Assembly (NCBI GenBank): GCA_016718405.1
Contig: JADKDJ010000008.1
Coordinates: 124,001 to 188,000, forward strand
Length of the DNA: 64,000 nt
Source of the DNA: Candidatus Rhodoferax odensensis
Lineage (GTDB): Bacteria; Pseudomonadota; Gammaproteobacteria; Burkholderiales; Burkholderiaceae_C
Direction: 5' to 3'
Made by a program: the position numbers and the translations under genes. Shown here in pieces: positions 54,221-63,383 of the stretch. How positions within the stretch are numbered: position 1 is the first letter of the stretch; each line of letters opens with the position of its first letter. The notes under the pieces were generated by a model. The model saw nothing but the letters and a program-made list of their open reading frames with translations. It searched no databases and was not told the origin of the DNA.

Positions 54221-55594
54221 TCAAGTGAGCGGCAAGGTCACCGTCACGGCCAAACCGGGCTGGCCGTGCTCAATGGCGAAGCTGCCACCATGCGCCAGCG
54301 CCACCAGCTTGCACAGATACAGACCCAAGCCGACGCCGCCGGTGGCGCGTTCGCGCGACGCATCCGGTCGGTAGAAAGGTTCGGCCAGATGCGCCAAGGC
54401 TGCATCGTCGACCCCGACACCGTAGTCGCGCACGCGGATCCACACGCCCGATGAAACACCCGTCGGCTGCGCCGAAATCTGCTGCACCACGATCTCGGGT
54501 GCTTGCGTCACGCCCGCGCTATGGCGCAGCGCGTTGTCCAGCAGGTTGCGCAACAGCAGTCGCACGCGAGCCCGGTCCAGTTGCAGTGCTGGCAAATTGG
54601 CGCCAAGTTCCTGCCGCACACGGGGTGCGCCCTCCAGACCGGCGATCACCTCGGCCACCAGCACGGCCAGATCGGTCGGTTCGCGCTGCAGGGCCAGGTG
54701 CGGACTGGCCAGGCGCTCGCTCTCCAGCAGGTCCGTCACCAGGTCACGCATCAGCGCCAGATCGCGCAGCAAGGCGTCTCGGTTGGCTTGCAGCTCGGGT
54801 GTCTCGGGCAACAGCTCGGTGTTCAGGCGCGCGCGGGTGAGCGGGCTGCGCAGCTCGTGGCTGATCGCCAACAACAGTGTGCGCTTGGCATCGAGCATGC
54901 TTTGCAGGTCCGAGCCCATGGTGTTGATGGTCGCCGCCAGCACGCCCAGCTCATCCGGCCGCTGCGGGCGACGCACGGGTATGGGTTGCGAAAAGTCTCC
55001 TCGGCCAAAGCGTTGCGCGCCATCGCGAATCTGATCCAGCGGACGCAACATGCGGCGCACTCTGGCATAGGCCAGCGCGGTCAGAGCCAACAACACGGCC
55101 AAGGTGATCCAGCCGACCAGGCGCGGTCGGTCGCGCCAGATCTGCGTGTTCAGACCGAACTGAACGTGGTGACCATCCAGTGTTGTGCGCTCCAGAATGC
55201 GCGGCTCATGGTGGCGCCAGTCGTCTTCGGTCCAGGCGTCGCGCCAACGTGACTCTCGCTCAGCTGCAGCCGGGTGGCTGTTCCAATTGACCGCTGGCCC
55301 GCTGATACGCACCGTAACGGGCAAACGCTGCGCCAGGGCCTGGGCCCGCTCCACGCTGGGCGGGCTGCCAATCTCGGCCGCGAGATGGTCCACATAGTCC
55401 ATCAACAGCGGTCGCGCTGCGTCGCGCCAGCCAACCGACAGCGCGCGCTGCATGCCAAACAGGAAAGCTGCGGCCATGGCCATTGCCAACAGCACGAACA
55501 TCACCACCAGGCGCACGCGCAGGGAATGCGCCAAGGCATGCCGGGCGCGGCGGTGCCAGCGAGCAGCAGGTCTTGGCGCGGCGGCGTCGCTCAT
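54221..55594 (-). CDS. Sensor histidine kinase (CpxA/EnvZ-like)
   Basis: A 457-residue kinase: membrane helix (RVRLVVMFVLLAMAMAAAFLFG), a periplasmic region of about 100 residues, second helix (LVGWITLAVLLALTALAYA), HAMP (RRMLRPLDQIRDGAQRFGRGDFSQPI), H box AISHELRSPLTRAR, N box LLRNLLDNALRHS, G box GGVGLGLYLCK. It follows the response regulator stop by seven bases from ATG 55594. A Spy/CpxP-like protein at the head of the operon suggests envelope-stress or metal sensing of the Cpx kind. Confidence 0.9.
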   Translation of the reverse strand: MSDAAAPRPAARWHRRARHALAHSLRVRLVVMFVLLAMAMAAAFLFGMQRALSVGWRDAARPLLMDYVDHLAAEIGSPPSVERAQALAQRLPVTVRISGPAVNWNSHPAAAERESRWRDAWTEDDWRHHEPRILERTTLDGHHVQFGLNTQIWRDRPRLVGWITLAVLLALTALAYARVRRMLRPLDQIRDGAQRFGRGDFSQPIPVRRPQRPDELGVLAATINTMGSDLQSMLDAKRTLLLAISHELRSPLTRARLNTELLPETPELQANRDALLRDLALMRDLVTDLLESERLASPHLALQREPTDLAVLVAEVIAGLEGAPRVRQELGANLPALQLDRARVRLLLRNLLDNALRHSAGVTQAPEIVVQQISAQPTGVSSGVWIRVRDYGVGVDDAALAHLAEPFYRPDASRERATGGVGLGLYLCKLVALAHGGSFAIEHGQPGLAVTVTLPLT

Positions 55595-55601
55595 GCCGCA
55601 C

Positions 55602-56318
55602 TCATGCCACGCTTGGGCCAGCGCCGCCAGACGGTGCACGCCCCAATGCCAAGGAGTAGCCGGCATTGCGCAGCGTCTTGATGGCGTCCAGCGGTTCAAG
55701 CTTCTTGCGCAAGCGACTCACCACGATGTCCACCGCGCGGGTGTACAGCTCGGCCTCGTGGCCGCGCAAGTGATTGAGGATGTCGTCGCGGGTGAACACC
55801 TTGCCCGCGTCACGCGCCAGCAGGTGCAGCAGGTCGAACTCGGTGCTGGTGAGGTCCAAACTCGCCCCCTGGCGCAGCACGGTGCGCGTGGCTGTATCGA
55901 TGAGCAAGCCCTCGAACTCCAGGCGCGTCGCTGTTGGCGCGCTGGGCATGCGCCGACGCAGCACGGTTTGCACCCGAGCCACCAGTTCACGCGGCTCGAA
56001 CGGCTTGGGCACATAGTCGTCCGCCCCCAGTTCCAGCCCGACCACGCGATCCATCACCTCGCCGCGCGCGGTCAGCATGATGATCGGCACATCGCTCTCC
56101 TTGCGGAGGGTACGGCACAACTCAAAACCATCCATCTGCGGCAGCATCACATCCAGAATCACGGCGTCGAAGGCACCCTGGCGCGCCGACGCGCGCAGCA
56201 GCGCCAACCCATCACTGGGGCGCAGCGCGCAGACCAGGCTCATGTCAAAACGCGCAAAGTAGGCCGCCAGGGGCGGCCCCAGTTGCGCGTCGTCATCAAT
56301 CAGCAGGATGCGGGGCAT
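55602..56318 (-). CDS. OmpR-family response regulator
   Basis: A 238-residue regulator. The receiver starts MPRILLIDDDAQL with phospho-acceptor Asp56 (ILDVMLPQMDG), the conserved LTARGE and KPFEPREL switch residues, and the C-terminal winged-helix DNA-binding domain (LTSTEFDLLHLLARDAGKVFTRDDIL, IKTLRNAGYSLA). ATG 56318 overlaps the preceding small frame by 19 bases, indicating coupled translation. Its kinase follows. Confidence 0.93.
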   Translation of the reverse strand: MPRILLIDDDAQLGPPLAAYFARFDMSLVCALRPSDGLALLRASARQGAFDAVILDVMLPQMDGFELCRTLRKESDVPIIMLTARGEVMDRVVGLELGADDYVPKPFEPRELVARVQTVLRRRMPSAPTATRLEFEGLLIDTATRTVLRQGASLDLTSTEFDLLHLLARDAGKVFTRDDILNHLRGHEAELYTRAVDIVVSRLRKKLEPLDAIKTLRNAGYSLALGRAPSGGAGPSVA

Positions 56319-56623
56319 GCGTGATTGTCCCATCCGAGCACCTGCGCGCGGTGGCGCAGAATGAACTGGCGCACGCGCTGCTGCTGGGCACCTGCCAGAC
56401 GATCAAAACGGTCGGCACTGTCCATCACCGATTGGAGCACGCCAGGCTGCAATGGCGAGCGGCCCTGCAGCAAAGCATGCGCGTGCTCGCGATCGAAGCG
56501 CGGCCCCCACACCAGCGCCAACAACTCGGCATGGGGGTCTGGCAGCTCAGCCAGCAAAGAGGGGCCGTAGGTGCGCACCGGCTGGGCCCAGTCGCGCAGC
56601 GCCAAGACCTGGGTGGCGGCCAT
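56300..56623 (-). CDS. Hypothetical protein, Spy-like C-terminus
   Basis: A 107-residue frame starting six bases after the Spy-like gene stop and overlapping the response regulator start. There is no signal peptide. The C-terminal third (VLQSVMDSADRFDRLAGAQQQRVRQFILRHR) resembles the end of the upstream Spy-like protein (VIAALADFYDSLNPTQQQKVREFMQRRG), so the two may share an ancestor. Codon use fits the neighbours. I consider it a real gene of the operon, of unknown function. Confidence 0.65.
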   Translation of the reverse strand: MAATQVLALRDWAQPVRTYGPSLLAELPDPHAELLALVWGPRFDREHAHALLQGRSPLQPGVLQSVMDSADRFDRLAGAQQQRVRQFILRHRAQVLGWDNHACPASC

Positions 56624-56629
56624 CGCGCA

Positions 56630-57100
56630 TCACCCGCGGTGCATCCAGCGACCGCGACGCTGCATGAACTCGCGCACCTTTTGCTGCTGGGTCGGGTTCA
56701 GGCTGTCGTAGAAGTCGGCCAGCGCGGCAATCACTTCCGGGCTCTTGCCCTGGATGGCGGTGGTCTTCTCGGTAACCAAAGCCTGCGCGCGCGCCTTGTC
56801 GAACTTGTCGCCAGCCACCAAGGCTTGCACCTCGGTCCGTGGGTCCTTGTTTTGACCGACCAAGGCCGCACGCTGCTCATGCAGCTTGTCAGCCAGCGCG
56901 GTCAGGCGTTTCTTCTGGTCTTCGTTGAGTTCGAGTTTGCCGCTGACGCGCTCGACCATTTTGCCGCGGAACTGGTCTGACTCCTCGGCACTCATGTTGG
57001 CGCTCCAACTGTGCTGTCGATGCCCGCAGGCGGACAAGCCGCCGATCAGAATGGAGGCGCCGAAGACGCCGATCAAGGTTCGTTTGAGCCAGAGTTTCAT
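56630..57100 (-). CDS. Spy/CpxP-family periplasmic (lipo)protein
   Basis: A 156-residue protein with a basic start, hydrophobic segment and lipobox LSAC (cysteine at 25), then a His-rich stretch (GHRQHSW), and a helical body with the LTxxQ-like LNPTQQQKVREFMQRR near the end. Spy/CpxP proteins are periplasmic chaperones or sensor regulators induced by envelope stress and metals. It heads an operon with a response regulator and kinase, a typical Cpx-type arrangement. ATG 57100 has an AGGAAA site. Confidence 0.87.
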   Translation of the reverse strand: MKLWLKRTLIGVFGASILIGGLSACGHRQHSWSANMSAEESDQFRGKMVERVSGKLELNEDQKKRLTALADKLHEQRAALVGQNKDPRTEVQALVAGDKFDKARAQALVTEKTTAIQGKSPEVIAALADFYDSLNPTQQQKVREFMQRRGRWMHRG

Positions 57101-57194
57101 GACAGGTTTCCTTGTTGGTTGAACATGGTTGTCATGATGCCGGCCACCGACGGCGGCGTCTTCTCTGGGCGGTATCGCTTTGTTTCGGTTTATT

Positions 57195-60100
57195 TCAGCG
57201 CGCCAGCACCGGCCCCAGCGCCACGCCGGTCGGCGTGCCCAGGCGCACCACGTCTTCGGGCGTGGCGGCGGCAACCACCCGGCCACCACCCTGGCCGCCA
57301 TCGGGCCCTAGGTCAATGACCCAATCGGCCTCGGCAATCACGTCCAGGTCGTGCTCGATCACCACCACGCTGTGGCCGCCGTCGACCAGGCGGTGCAGCA
57401 CGCGGATCAACCGCTGCACGTCGGCCATGTGCAGGCCCACCGTTGGTTCGTCCAGCACGTACAGCGTGTGGGGTGCTTTCTGCCCACGTTTGGTGATGTC
57501 ATCGCGTACCTTGCTGAGTTCAGTCACCAGCTTGATGCGCTGCGCTTCGCCGCCGCTGAGCGTGGGCGAGGGCTGCCCCAGTGTCAGGTAGCCCAGGCCC
57601 ACGTCCTTGAGCAACTGCAGCGGATGGCTGATGGCGGGCATGGCCGCAAAGAAGTCCACCGCCTCGTCGACCTCCATCTGCAGCACGTCGCCGATGTTCT
57701 TGCCGCGCCAGCTCACCGCCTGCGTCTCGGGGTTGAAGCGCGCGCCCTTGCAGGTCTCACACAGCACCTTTACGTCCGGCAGAAAACTCATCGCAATGGT
57801 GCGGATGCCTTGACCTTCGCAGCTTGGGCAACGGCCCTCGCCGGTGTTGAAACTGAATCGGTTGGCCGCGTAGCCGCGTGCCTTGGCCTCCAGCGTGTCG
57901 GCAAACAGTTTGCGAATGATGTCCCAAAAGCCAACGTAGGTGGCCGGGCAACTGCGCGGGGTCTTGCCGATCGGGGTCTGGTCGACTTCCAGCACCCGGT
58001 CGATGGTCTCAAACCCGGTCACGCTCTCGCAACCGGTCCAGGCGATCTGCTGACCCGCCGCCAGCGCATCACGCCCCGCTTTGGTACTGCGCTGTTGCAC
58101 CGCCAGCTGCACGTTGGCCAGCAGCACGTCACGCGCCAGGGTTGACTTGCCAGACCCGGACACACCCGTCACCGCGACCAGGCGCTTGAGCGGAATCTGG
58201 GCGGTGACATGCTGCAAATTGTGCAGCGCGGCGCGCTGCACCACCAGCCAAGGTGCGGCGCCTTCTCCCTCAGGGGAGTCAACAGGCCGACGCGGCTGCA
58301 CCGGGTGTTTCATGGCGTGCAACAGGTAGCGCCCGGTCTGCGAGTCCGGCGCGTTCTGCAGGTCGGCCACCGTGCCCTGCGCCACCAATTGGCCGCCCCG
58401 CTTGCCGGCGCTGGGGCCAATGTCAATCAGATTCTCGGCGCGCCGGATGGTGTCTTCATCGTGCTCCACCACCACCAGGGTGTTGCCCTTGTCGCTCAGG
58501 CTTTGCAAGGCGCCCAGCAGAATCTGGTTGTCACGCGCGTGCAGGCCGATGGTTGGCTCGTCCAGCACGTAGCACACGCCCTGCAGGTTGCTGCCCAATT
58601 GCGCGGCCAGTCGGATGCGCTGTGCTTCACCGCCACTCAAGGTAGGTGCGCCGCGGTCCAGCGTGAGGTAGCCCAGACCCACCTGCTCCAGGAACTCCAG
58701 TCGGCTCTTGATCTCGGGAATCAGGTCGCGCGCGATGTCGGCCTCGCGTTGGCTCATGCGACCGGCCACCTGCAGCGTGTCGACCCACTGGCGCACCTCG
58801 CCGACGCTCAAAGCGGCGATGTCCGTGATGGCAACCCCGGCCTGGCCGCTGGCCGCGTCGGCGCCGAACTTGACCGCGCGCGCCATGGCATTGAGCCGTG
58901 TGCCCTGGCAAGTGGGGCAAGCCACGTCTGCCAGGTCTTCCACCTCCGGCTCGGCAAAGGTCTGTTCGCGGCCCTTGTCGTCGTCGTCGCGCACGGAATC
59001 GTCAAACACCTTGCGCTGATCCTTGCTCAGGCGCACGCCGGTGCCAACGCAGTCCGGGCACCAACCGTGTTTGCTGTTGTAGGAAAACAAACGTGGATCC
59101 AGTTCGGCATAGGAGGTAGCACACACCGGGCAGGCACGTTTGGTGGAAAAGGCCTCCACCCTGCCGATGCCCGCCGTGGAACCACCCGCCAGCATGGCGC
59201 CGCGCAGTCCCTCCAACGCACTCATCACATGCACCACCCCCTTGCCATGGGTGAGCGCGGTGGCCAGCGCCTGGCGCAATTCGGTCTCGCGCTGCGGCAA
59301 CACCTCCAGGCTCAACACGGGCAACTCGATGGTGTGCTCTTTGAAACGGTCGATACGCGGGAAACCGGTGGTCGGCAAGAAGTTGCCGTCCACCCGCAAG
59401 TGCGTAAAGCCGCGCGGCCGGGCCCAATCGGCCAGCTCGGTGTAAACGCCTTTGCGGTTCATCACCAGCGGCGCCAGCAGGCCAATGTGTTGCCCCCGGA
59501 AACGGCGCAGCAGCTGCGCGGCGATGCTGTCGGCTGTCTGCGGCGCCACCGGTGTGCCATCATGGACGCAGTGCTGAAGCCCCAGCTTGACGTACAACAA
59601 GCGCAGGTAGTGCCAGACCTCGGTGATGGTGCCCACGGTTGACTTGCGGCCACCCCGCGACAGGCGTTGCTCGATCGCCACCGTCGGCGCAATACCGTAC
59701 ACCGCATCGACCTCGGGGCGCCCAGCGGGTTGCACGATCGAGCGTGCGTAGGCGTTGAGCGATTCCAGGTAGCGGCGCTGTCCTTCGTTGAACAGGATGT
59801 CGAACGCCAGCGTCGACTTGCCGGAGCCCGACACGCCGGTGATGACATTGAACTTGCCACGCGGAATGTTGACGCTCAGGCTCTTGAGGTTGTGCTCGCG
59901 GGCGTTGATGATCTGAATGTCGTTGCGGTCACTGCGGGCTTCGCCACCGCGTGTTTCGTCATCGCGAGCGTAGCGTGGCGACCCATTCTGCCGCGCCAAC
60001 ATGGATTGCCGCATCGCTGGCGCGCCTCGCAATGACGGGTAGGCTTCAGCCACTCGTTCCCGTACGGCATGGCTACCCAACCCCAGCGTGCTGTCGTACT

Positions 60101-63100
60101 CGCGCAGCGCCTGCGCGGTGTGGGAAGTGGCGTGCAGGCGCACCTCTTCCGGGGTACCCTCGGCCACCAGCAGACCACCGGCCTCGCCACCCTCGGGGCC
60201 GAGGTCGATCAGCCAGTCGCTGGAGCGGATCACGTCCAGGTTGTGCTCGATCACGATAATCGAATGACCCGCATCGAGCAATCGGCGCATTGCTCGCATC
60301 AGCTTGGCAATGTCGTCGAAGTGCAGCCCGGTGGTGGGTTCATCGAACATGAACAAGGTTCCGCGGCGCGCCGTCGCCTGGCCGCTGGCAGTCGCGGTTT
60401 TGGCGGCGCCGGCCAGGAACCCTGCCAACTTGAGGCGTTGCGCCTCACCACCCGACAGAGTGGGCACCGGTTGCCCCAGCTTGACGTACTCCAGGCCCAC
60501 GTCCACGATCGGTTGCAGCGTGCGCACCACCTCGCGGTCCTGCGCGAACAGGCTCACCGCCTCGCTCACCGTCAGGTCCAGCACGGCGGACACGTTGAGA
60601 TGGCGCCCACCGCGCTCAACGATCACCTCCAGAATCTCCGGCCGATAGCGCTGGCCATTGCAATCGGGGCAGCGCAAGTAGACGTCGCTGAGGAACTGCA
60701 TCTCCACGTGCTCAAAACCCGAGCCGCCACAGGTGGCGCAGCGGCCGTCGCCGCTGTTGGTGCTGAACTTCGTTGCGGTGTAGCTGCGTTCGCGCGACAG
60801 CGGTGCATTGGCAAGAATCTCGCGCAGCGCGTCCCAGGCGCCAACATAACTGGCAGGGTTGGAGCGTGCCGTCTTGCCAATGGGCGACTGGTCCACGAAC
60901 ACAACCTCGCTGATCCAATCGGCCCCCAGCAGCCCCTCGTGTAGCCCCGGCGCGTCGGTGGACTTGCCGAAGTGGCGCAACAAGGCGGGTGCCAGCACGT
61001 CCTGAATCAGGCTTGACTTGCCCGAACCACTGACGCCGGTGACACAGACCAGGCGCTGCAGCGGGAACTCCACCGTCAGGTTCCTCAAGTTGTGCTCGCG
61101 CGCGCCCTGCAGGATCAGGCGCGGCGTATTAGCCGACACCAGTCGCTTGAAGCCCATGCCCACGTGTTTGCGCCCACCCAGGTAGGCGCCGGTCAGGGTG
61201 TCGGCGTGGCGCAGTTCGTCGGTGCGGCCATCAAACACGATCTGGCCCCCACGTTCGCCAGGGCCGGGCCCCATGTCGATGACGCGATCGGCCGCCATCA
61301 TCACCGCCGGGTCGTGCTCCACCACCACCAGCGTGTTGCCAGCATCGCGCAGACGTTGCATCGCCAGGGTGATGCGGTGCATGTCGCGCGGGTGCAGGCC
61401 AATGCTGGGCTCGTCCAGCACGAACAGCGTATTGACCAGCGAGGTGCCCAGCGCCGTGGTGAGGTTGATGCGCTGCACCTCACCGCCCGACAGGGTGCGG
61501 CTTTGCCGGTCCAGCGTCAGATAGCCAATGCCTACGTCGCACAGGTACTTGAGCCGGGTGTTGATTTCCTCCAACAGCAGCTTGAGTGCCTTGTACTGCG
61601 CCTGATCGCCGTGACTGGTGTGAGCGGTCTGCGAGTCCCCGGAATAATTGGAATCTGACCCCAATTGACTGAAGAAGCGCCGCAGGCTCTCGATCGGCAA
61701 CAGCATCAGGTCGTGCAGGCACAGGCCGGGCAGGGCTTCGAGTTGTCCGCGACTCCAGCTCACACCGGCGGGCAGGAAGCGCTGCGCGGGCTCCAGCACG
61801 GTATCGGCGGCTGCTTTGTCACCCATGCGCCAGAGCAGGCTCTCGGTCTTCAGGCGCGCGCCGTTACAGCTCGGGCAAGTGGTGTAGCTGCGGTACTTGG
61901 ACAGCAGCACCCGGATGTGCATTTTGTAGGCCTTGGTCTCCAGGTATTCGAAGAAGCGCTTGATGCCGAACCAATGCTGGTTCCACTTGCCATTCCAGTT
62001 GGGCGAACCGTTGATGACCCAGGCTTGTTGTTCGGCGGTCAGCTTGTACCACGGTGTATCGCGCGGAATGCCGCCGGCCTCGGCGTGGCGCATCAAGTCA
62101 TCCTGGCACTCTTGCCAGGCGGGGGTCTGCATCGGCTTGATGGCACCGGCACGCAGGGTGAGTTTGTCGTTGGGGATGACCAGCCCGTAATCGACGCCAA
62201 TGACCCGCCCAAAGCCGCGGCAGGCCTCGCACGCGCCCACCGCGGAGTTGAAGGAAAACATCGAGGCGATTGGGTCGCTGTAGCGCAGATCGCTCTCGGG
62301 GCAATGCAGGCCGGTGGAGAACTGCCACACCTGCGCCGATGCGTCGGGCTCCTCGGGCAGCACATACACCGCGATCCGACCGCCGCCGTGTTTGAGCGCG
62401 ACCTCAATCGCCTCCACCACGCGCGCGCGCTCCACTTGCCCCAGGCGGAAACGATCCGCCACCACGTCAAGCAGCTTGACCTTGCCGACGTGAGTGGTCT
62501 TGCCCGAGACAATGGATGCGCTGACTTCGCGCTCGGCCTGCACCTTGGTGAAGCCACTGGTCGACAGCCACTGGGTGACCTCATCGGCGCTGGTGTTGAG
62601 CGGCAACTCAACCGCGAAGGTGACGACCAGGCGCGGCCCCTTGCTTGCCGTGCCAGTGCCCGGCTCCGCGCTTGCCAGTTCATGTGCCGCATCCCTCCCC
62701 GCTGCCACCACGCCGGTCGGGCCGACGGCCTCAAGTGCGTCGACTCGCGCCATCAGTTCGGCGTAGATCGACTGGGGCGAGTCGTGGCGCACGGGTTGCG
62801 CCGTGGCGCGGTCATACAGCGATCCCGCCCTGGCAAACAACAACTTCAGATGATCGTTGAGCTCCGTCATGGTGCCCACGGTGGAGCGTGACGAACGGAC
62901 CGGGTTGGTCTGGTCAATCGCAATGGCGGCGGGCACGCCCTCGACCTTGTCCACAGCGGGCTTGTCCATGCGGTCCAGAAACTGGCGCGCATAGGCCGAG
63001 AAGGTCTCCACATAACGGCGCTGACCTTCGGCAAACAGCGTGTCGAACACCAGACTGGATTTGCCCGAGCCGCTCGGACCGGTCACCACGGTGAGTTCGC

Positions 63101-63176
63101 CCGTGCGGATGTCGAGGTCCAGGTTCTTGAGGTTGTGCTGTCTTGCACCCCGAATGCGGATGATTCCCTGAGGCAT
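57195..63176 (-). CDS. uvrA: Double-length UvrA excinuclease subunit
   Basis: One open frame of 1993 residues encodes two complete UvrA units in tandem. Walker A sites lie near 33-40 (GPSGSGKS), 708-717, 1111-1119 and 1670-1678, each with its own LSGGE signature (about 564, 908, 1513, 1873). Zinc CxxC pairs occur in both halves (CATCGGSGF, CPDCNG; CPSCEGQG, CETCKGARF). UvrA locates DNA damage for nucleotide excision repair and normally acts as a dimer of about 940-residue chains, so this is a fused dimer. The halves differ widely. The junction contains an 81-bp palindrome (59957-60037), and another insert sits near residue 505. Confidence 0.93.
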   Translation of the reverse strand: MPQGIIRIRGARQHNLKNLDLDIRTGELTVVTGPSGSGKSSLVFDTLFAEGQRRYVETFSAYARQFLDRMDKPAVDKVEGVPAAIAIDQTNPVRSSRSTVGTMTELNDHLKLLFARAGSLYDRATAQPVRHDSPQSIYAELMARVDALEAVGPTGVVAAGRDAAHELASAEPGTGTASKGPRLVVTFAVELPLNTSADEVTQWLSTSGFTKVQAEREVSASIVSGKTTHVGKVKLLDVVADRFRLGQVERARVVEAIEVALKHGGGRIAVYVLPEEPDASAQVWQFSTGLHCPESDLRYSDPIASMFSFNSAVGACEACRGFGRVIGVDYGLVIPNDKLTLRAGAIKPMQTPAWQECQDDLMRHAEAGGIPRDTPWYKLTAEQQAWVINGSPNWNGKWNQHWFGIKRFFEYLETKAYKMHIRVLLSKYRSYTTCPSCNGARLKTESLLWRMGDKAAADTVLEPAQRFLPAGVSWSRGQLEALPGLCLHDLMLLPIESLRRFFSQLGSDSNYSGDSQTAHTSHGDQAQYKALKLLLEEINTRLKYLCDVGIGYLTLDRQSRTLSGGEVQRINLTTALGTSLVNTLFVLDEPSIGLHPRDMHRITLAMQRLRDAGNTLVVVEHDPAVMMAADRVIDMGPGPGERGGQIVFDGRTDELRHADTLTGAYLGGRKHVGMGFKRLVSANTPRLILQGAREHNLRNLTVEFPLQRLVCVTGVSGSGKSSLIQDVLAPALLRHFGKSTDAPGLHEGLLGADWISEVVFVDQSPIGKTARSNPASYVGAWDALREILANAPLSRERSYTATKFSTNSGDGRCATCGGSGFEHVEMQFLSDVYLRCPDCNGQRYRPEILEVIVERGGRHLNVSAVLDLTVSEAVSLFAQDREVVRTLQPIVDVGLEYVKLGQPVPTLSGGEAQRLKLAGFLAGAAKTATASGQATARRGTLFMFDEPTTGLHFDDIAKLMRAMRRLLDAGHSIIVIEHNLDVIRSSDWLIDLGPEGGEAGGLLVAEGTPEEVRLHATSHTAQALREYDSTLGLGSHAVRERVAEAYPSLRGAPAMRQSMLARQNGSPRYARDDETRGGEARSDRNDIQIINAREHNLKSLSVNIPRGKFNVITGVSGSGKSTLAFDILFNEGQRRYLESLNAYARSIVQPAGRPEVDAVYGIAPTVAIEQRLSRGGRKSTVGTITEVWHYLRLLYVKLGLQHCVHDGTPVAPQTADSIAAQLLRRFRGQHIGLLAPLVMNRKGVYTELADWARPRGFTHLRVDGNFLPTTGFPRIDRFKEHTIELPVLSLEVLPQRETELRQALATALTHGKGVVHVMSALEGLRGAMLAGGSTAGIGRVEAFSTKRACPVCATSYAELDPRLFSYNSKHGWCPDCVGTGVRLSKDQRKVFDDSVRDDDDKGREQTFAEPEVEDLADVACPTCQGTRLNAMARAVKFGADAASGQAGVAITDIAALSVGEVRQWVDTLQVAGRMSQREADIARDLIPEIKSRLEFLEQVGLGYLTLDRGAPTLSGGEAQRIRLAAQLGSNLQGVCYVLDEPTIGLHARDNQILLGALQSLSDKGNTLVVVEHDEDTIRRAENLIDIGPSAGKRGGQLVAQGTVADLQNAPDSQTGRYLLHAMKHPVQPRRPVDSPEGEGAAPWLVVQRAALHNLQHVTAQIPLKRLVAVTGVSGSGKSTLARDVLLANVQLAVQQRSTKAGRDALAAGQQIAWTGCESVTGFETIDRVLEVDQTPIGKTPRSCPATYVGFWDIIRKLFADTLEAKARGYAANRFSFNTGEGRCPSCEGQGIRTIAMSFLPDVKVLCETCKGARFNPETQAVSWRGKNIGDVLQMEVDEAVDFFAAMPAISHPLQLLKDVGLGYLTLGQPSPTLSGGEAQRIKLVTELSKVRDDITKRGQKAPHTLYVLDEPTVGLHMADVQRLIRVLHRLVDGGHSVVVIEHDLDVIAEADWVIDLGPDGGQGGGRVVAAATPEDVVRLGTPTGVALGPVLAR
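59957..60037. repeat. 81-bp palindromic element inside uvrA, at the half junction
   Basis: Ends CGTCATCGCGAG and CTCGCAATGACG are inverted complements with one mismatch, and the interior contains ATGGATTGCCGCATCGCTGG, the style of the common CGTCATTGCGAG...GCAATCC intergenic repeats. The length is a multiple of three and the uvrA frame continues through it (residues about 1047-1074, SLRGAPAMRQSMLARQNGSP). Confidence 0.8.
61646..61666. repeat. Short palindrome with GGGGTCAGATTCC core in uvrA
   Basis: AATTGG (61646-61651) and CCAATT (61661-61666) flank TCTGACC, so the minus strand carries AATTGGGGTCAGATTCC. In the uvrA frame this is read as LGSDSNYSGD, within a stretch (about residues 503-525) that looks inserted relative to typical UvrA. 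Confidence 0.6.
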
Positions 63177-63383
63177 GGATTGACTTCCCTGTGGTGGAGG
63201 CAGAACATTCTAGGCAGTTCAGCGCGCCGTGCGCCCGGCAGGGTTATGCGCGGCGGCCGGACACATACGGAATGAAGTCATGGGCGCCGTGCGAATCGAG
63301 GCCACGGCACTGCGACACGTAGTTTCCCCAATGGAATCGTTGCAACGGGGACCTAGACTGCCCGTAACCCCAAGGAGCCCAGC

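Noticed and set aside
63177..63383. LexA box upstream of uvrA
   Set aside because: The closest CTG...CAG spacing is nine bases, not ten, and the centre is GC-rich.
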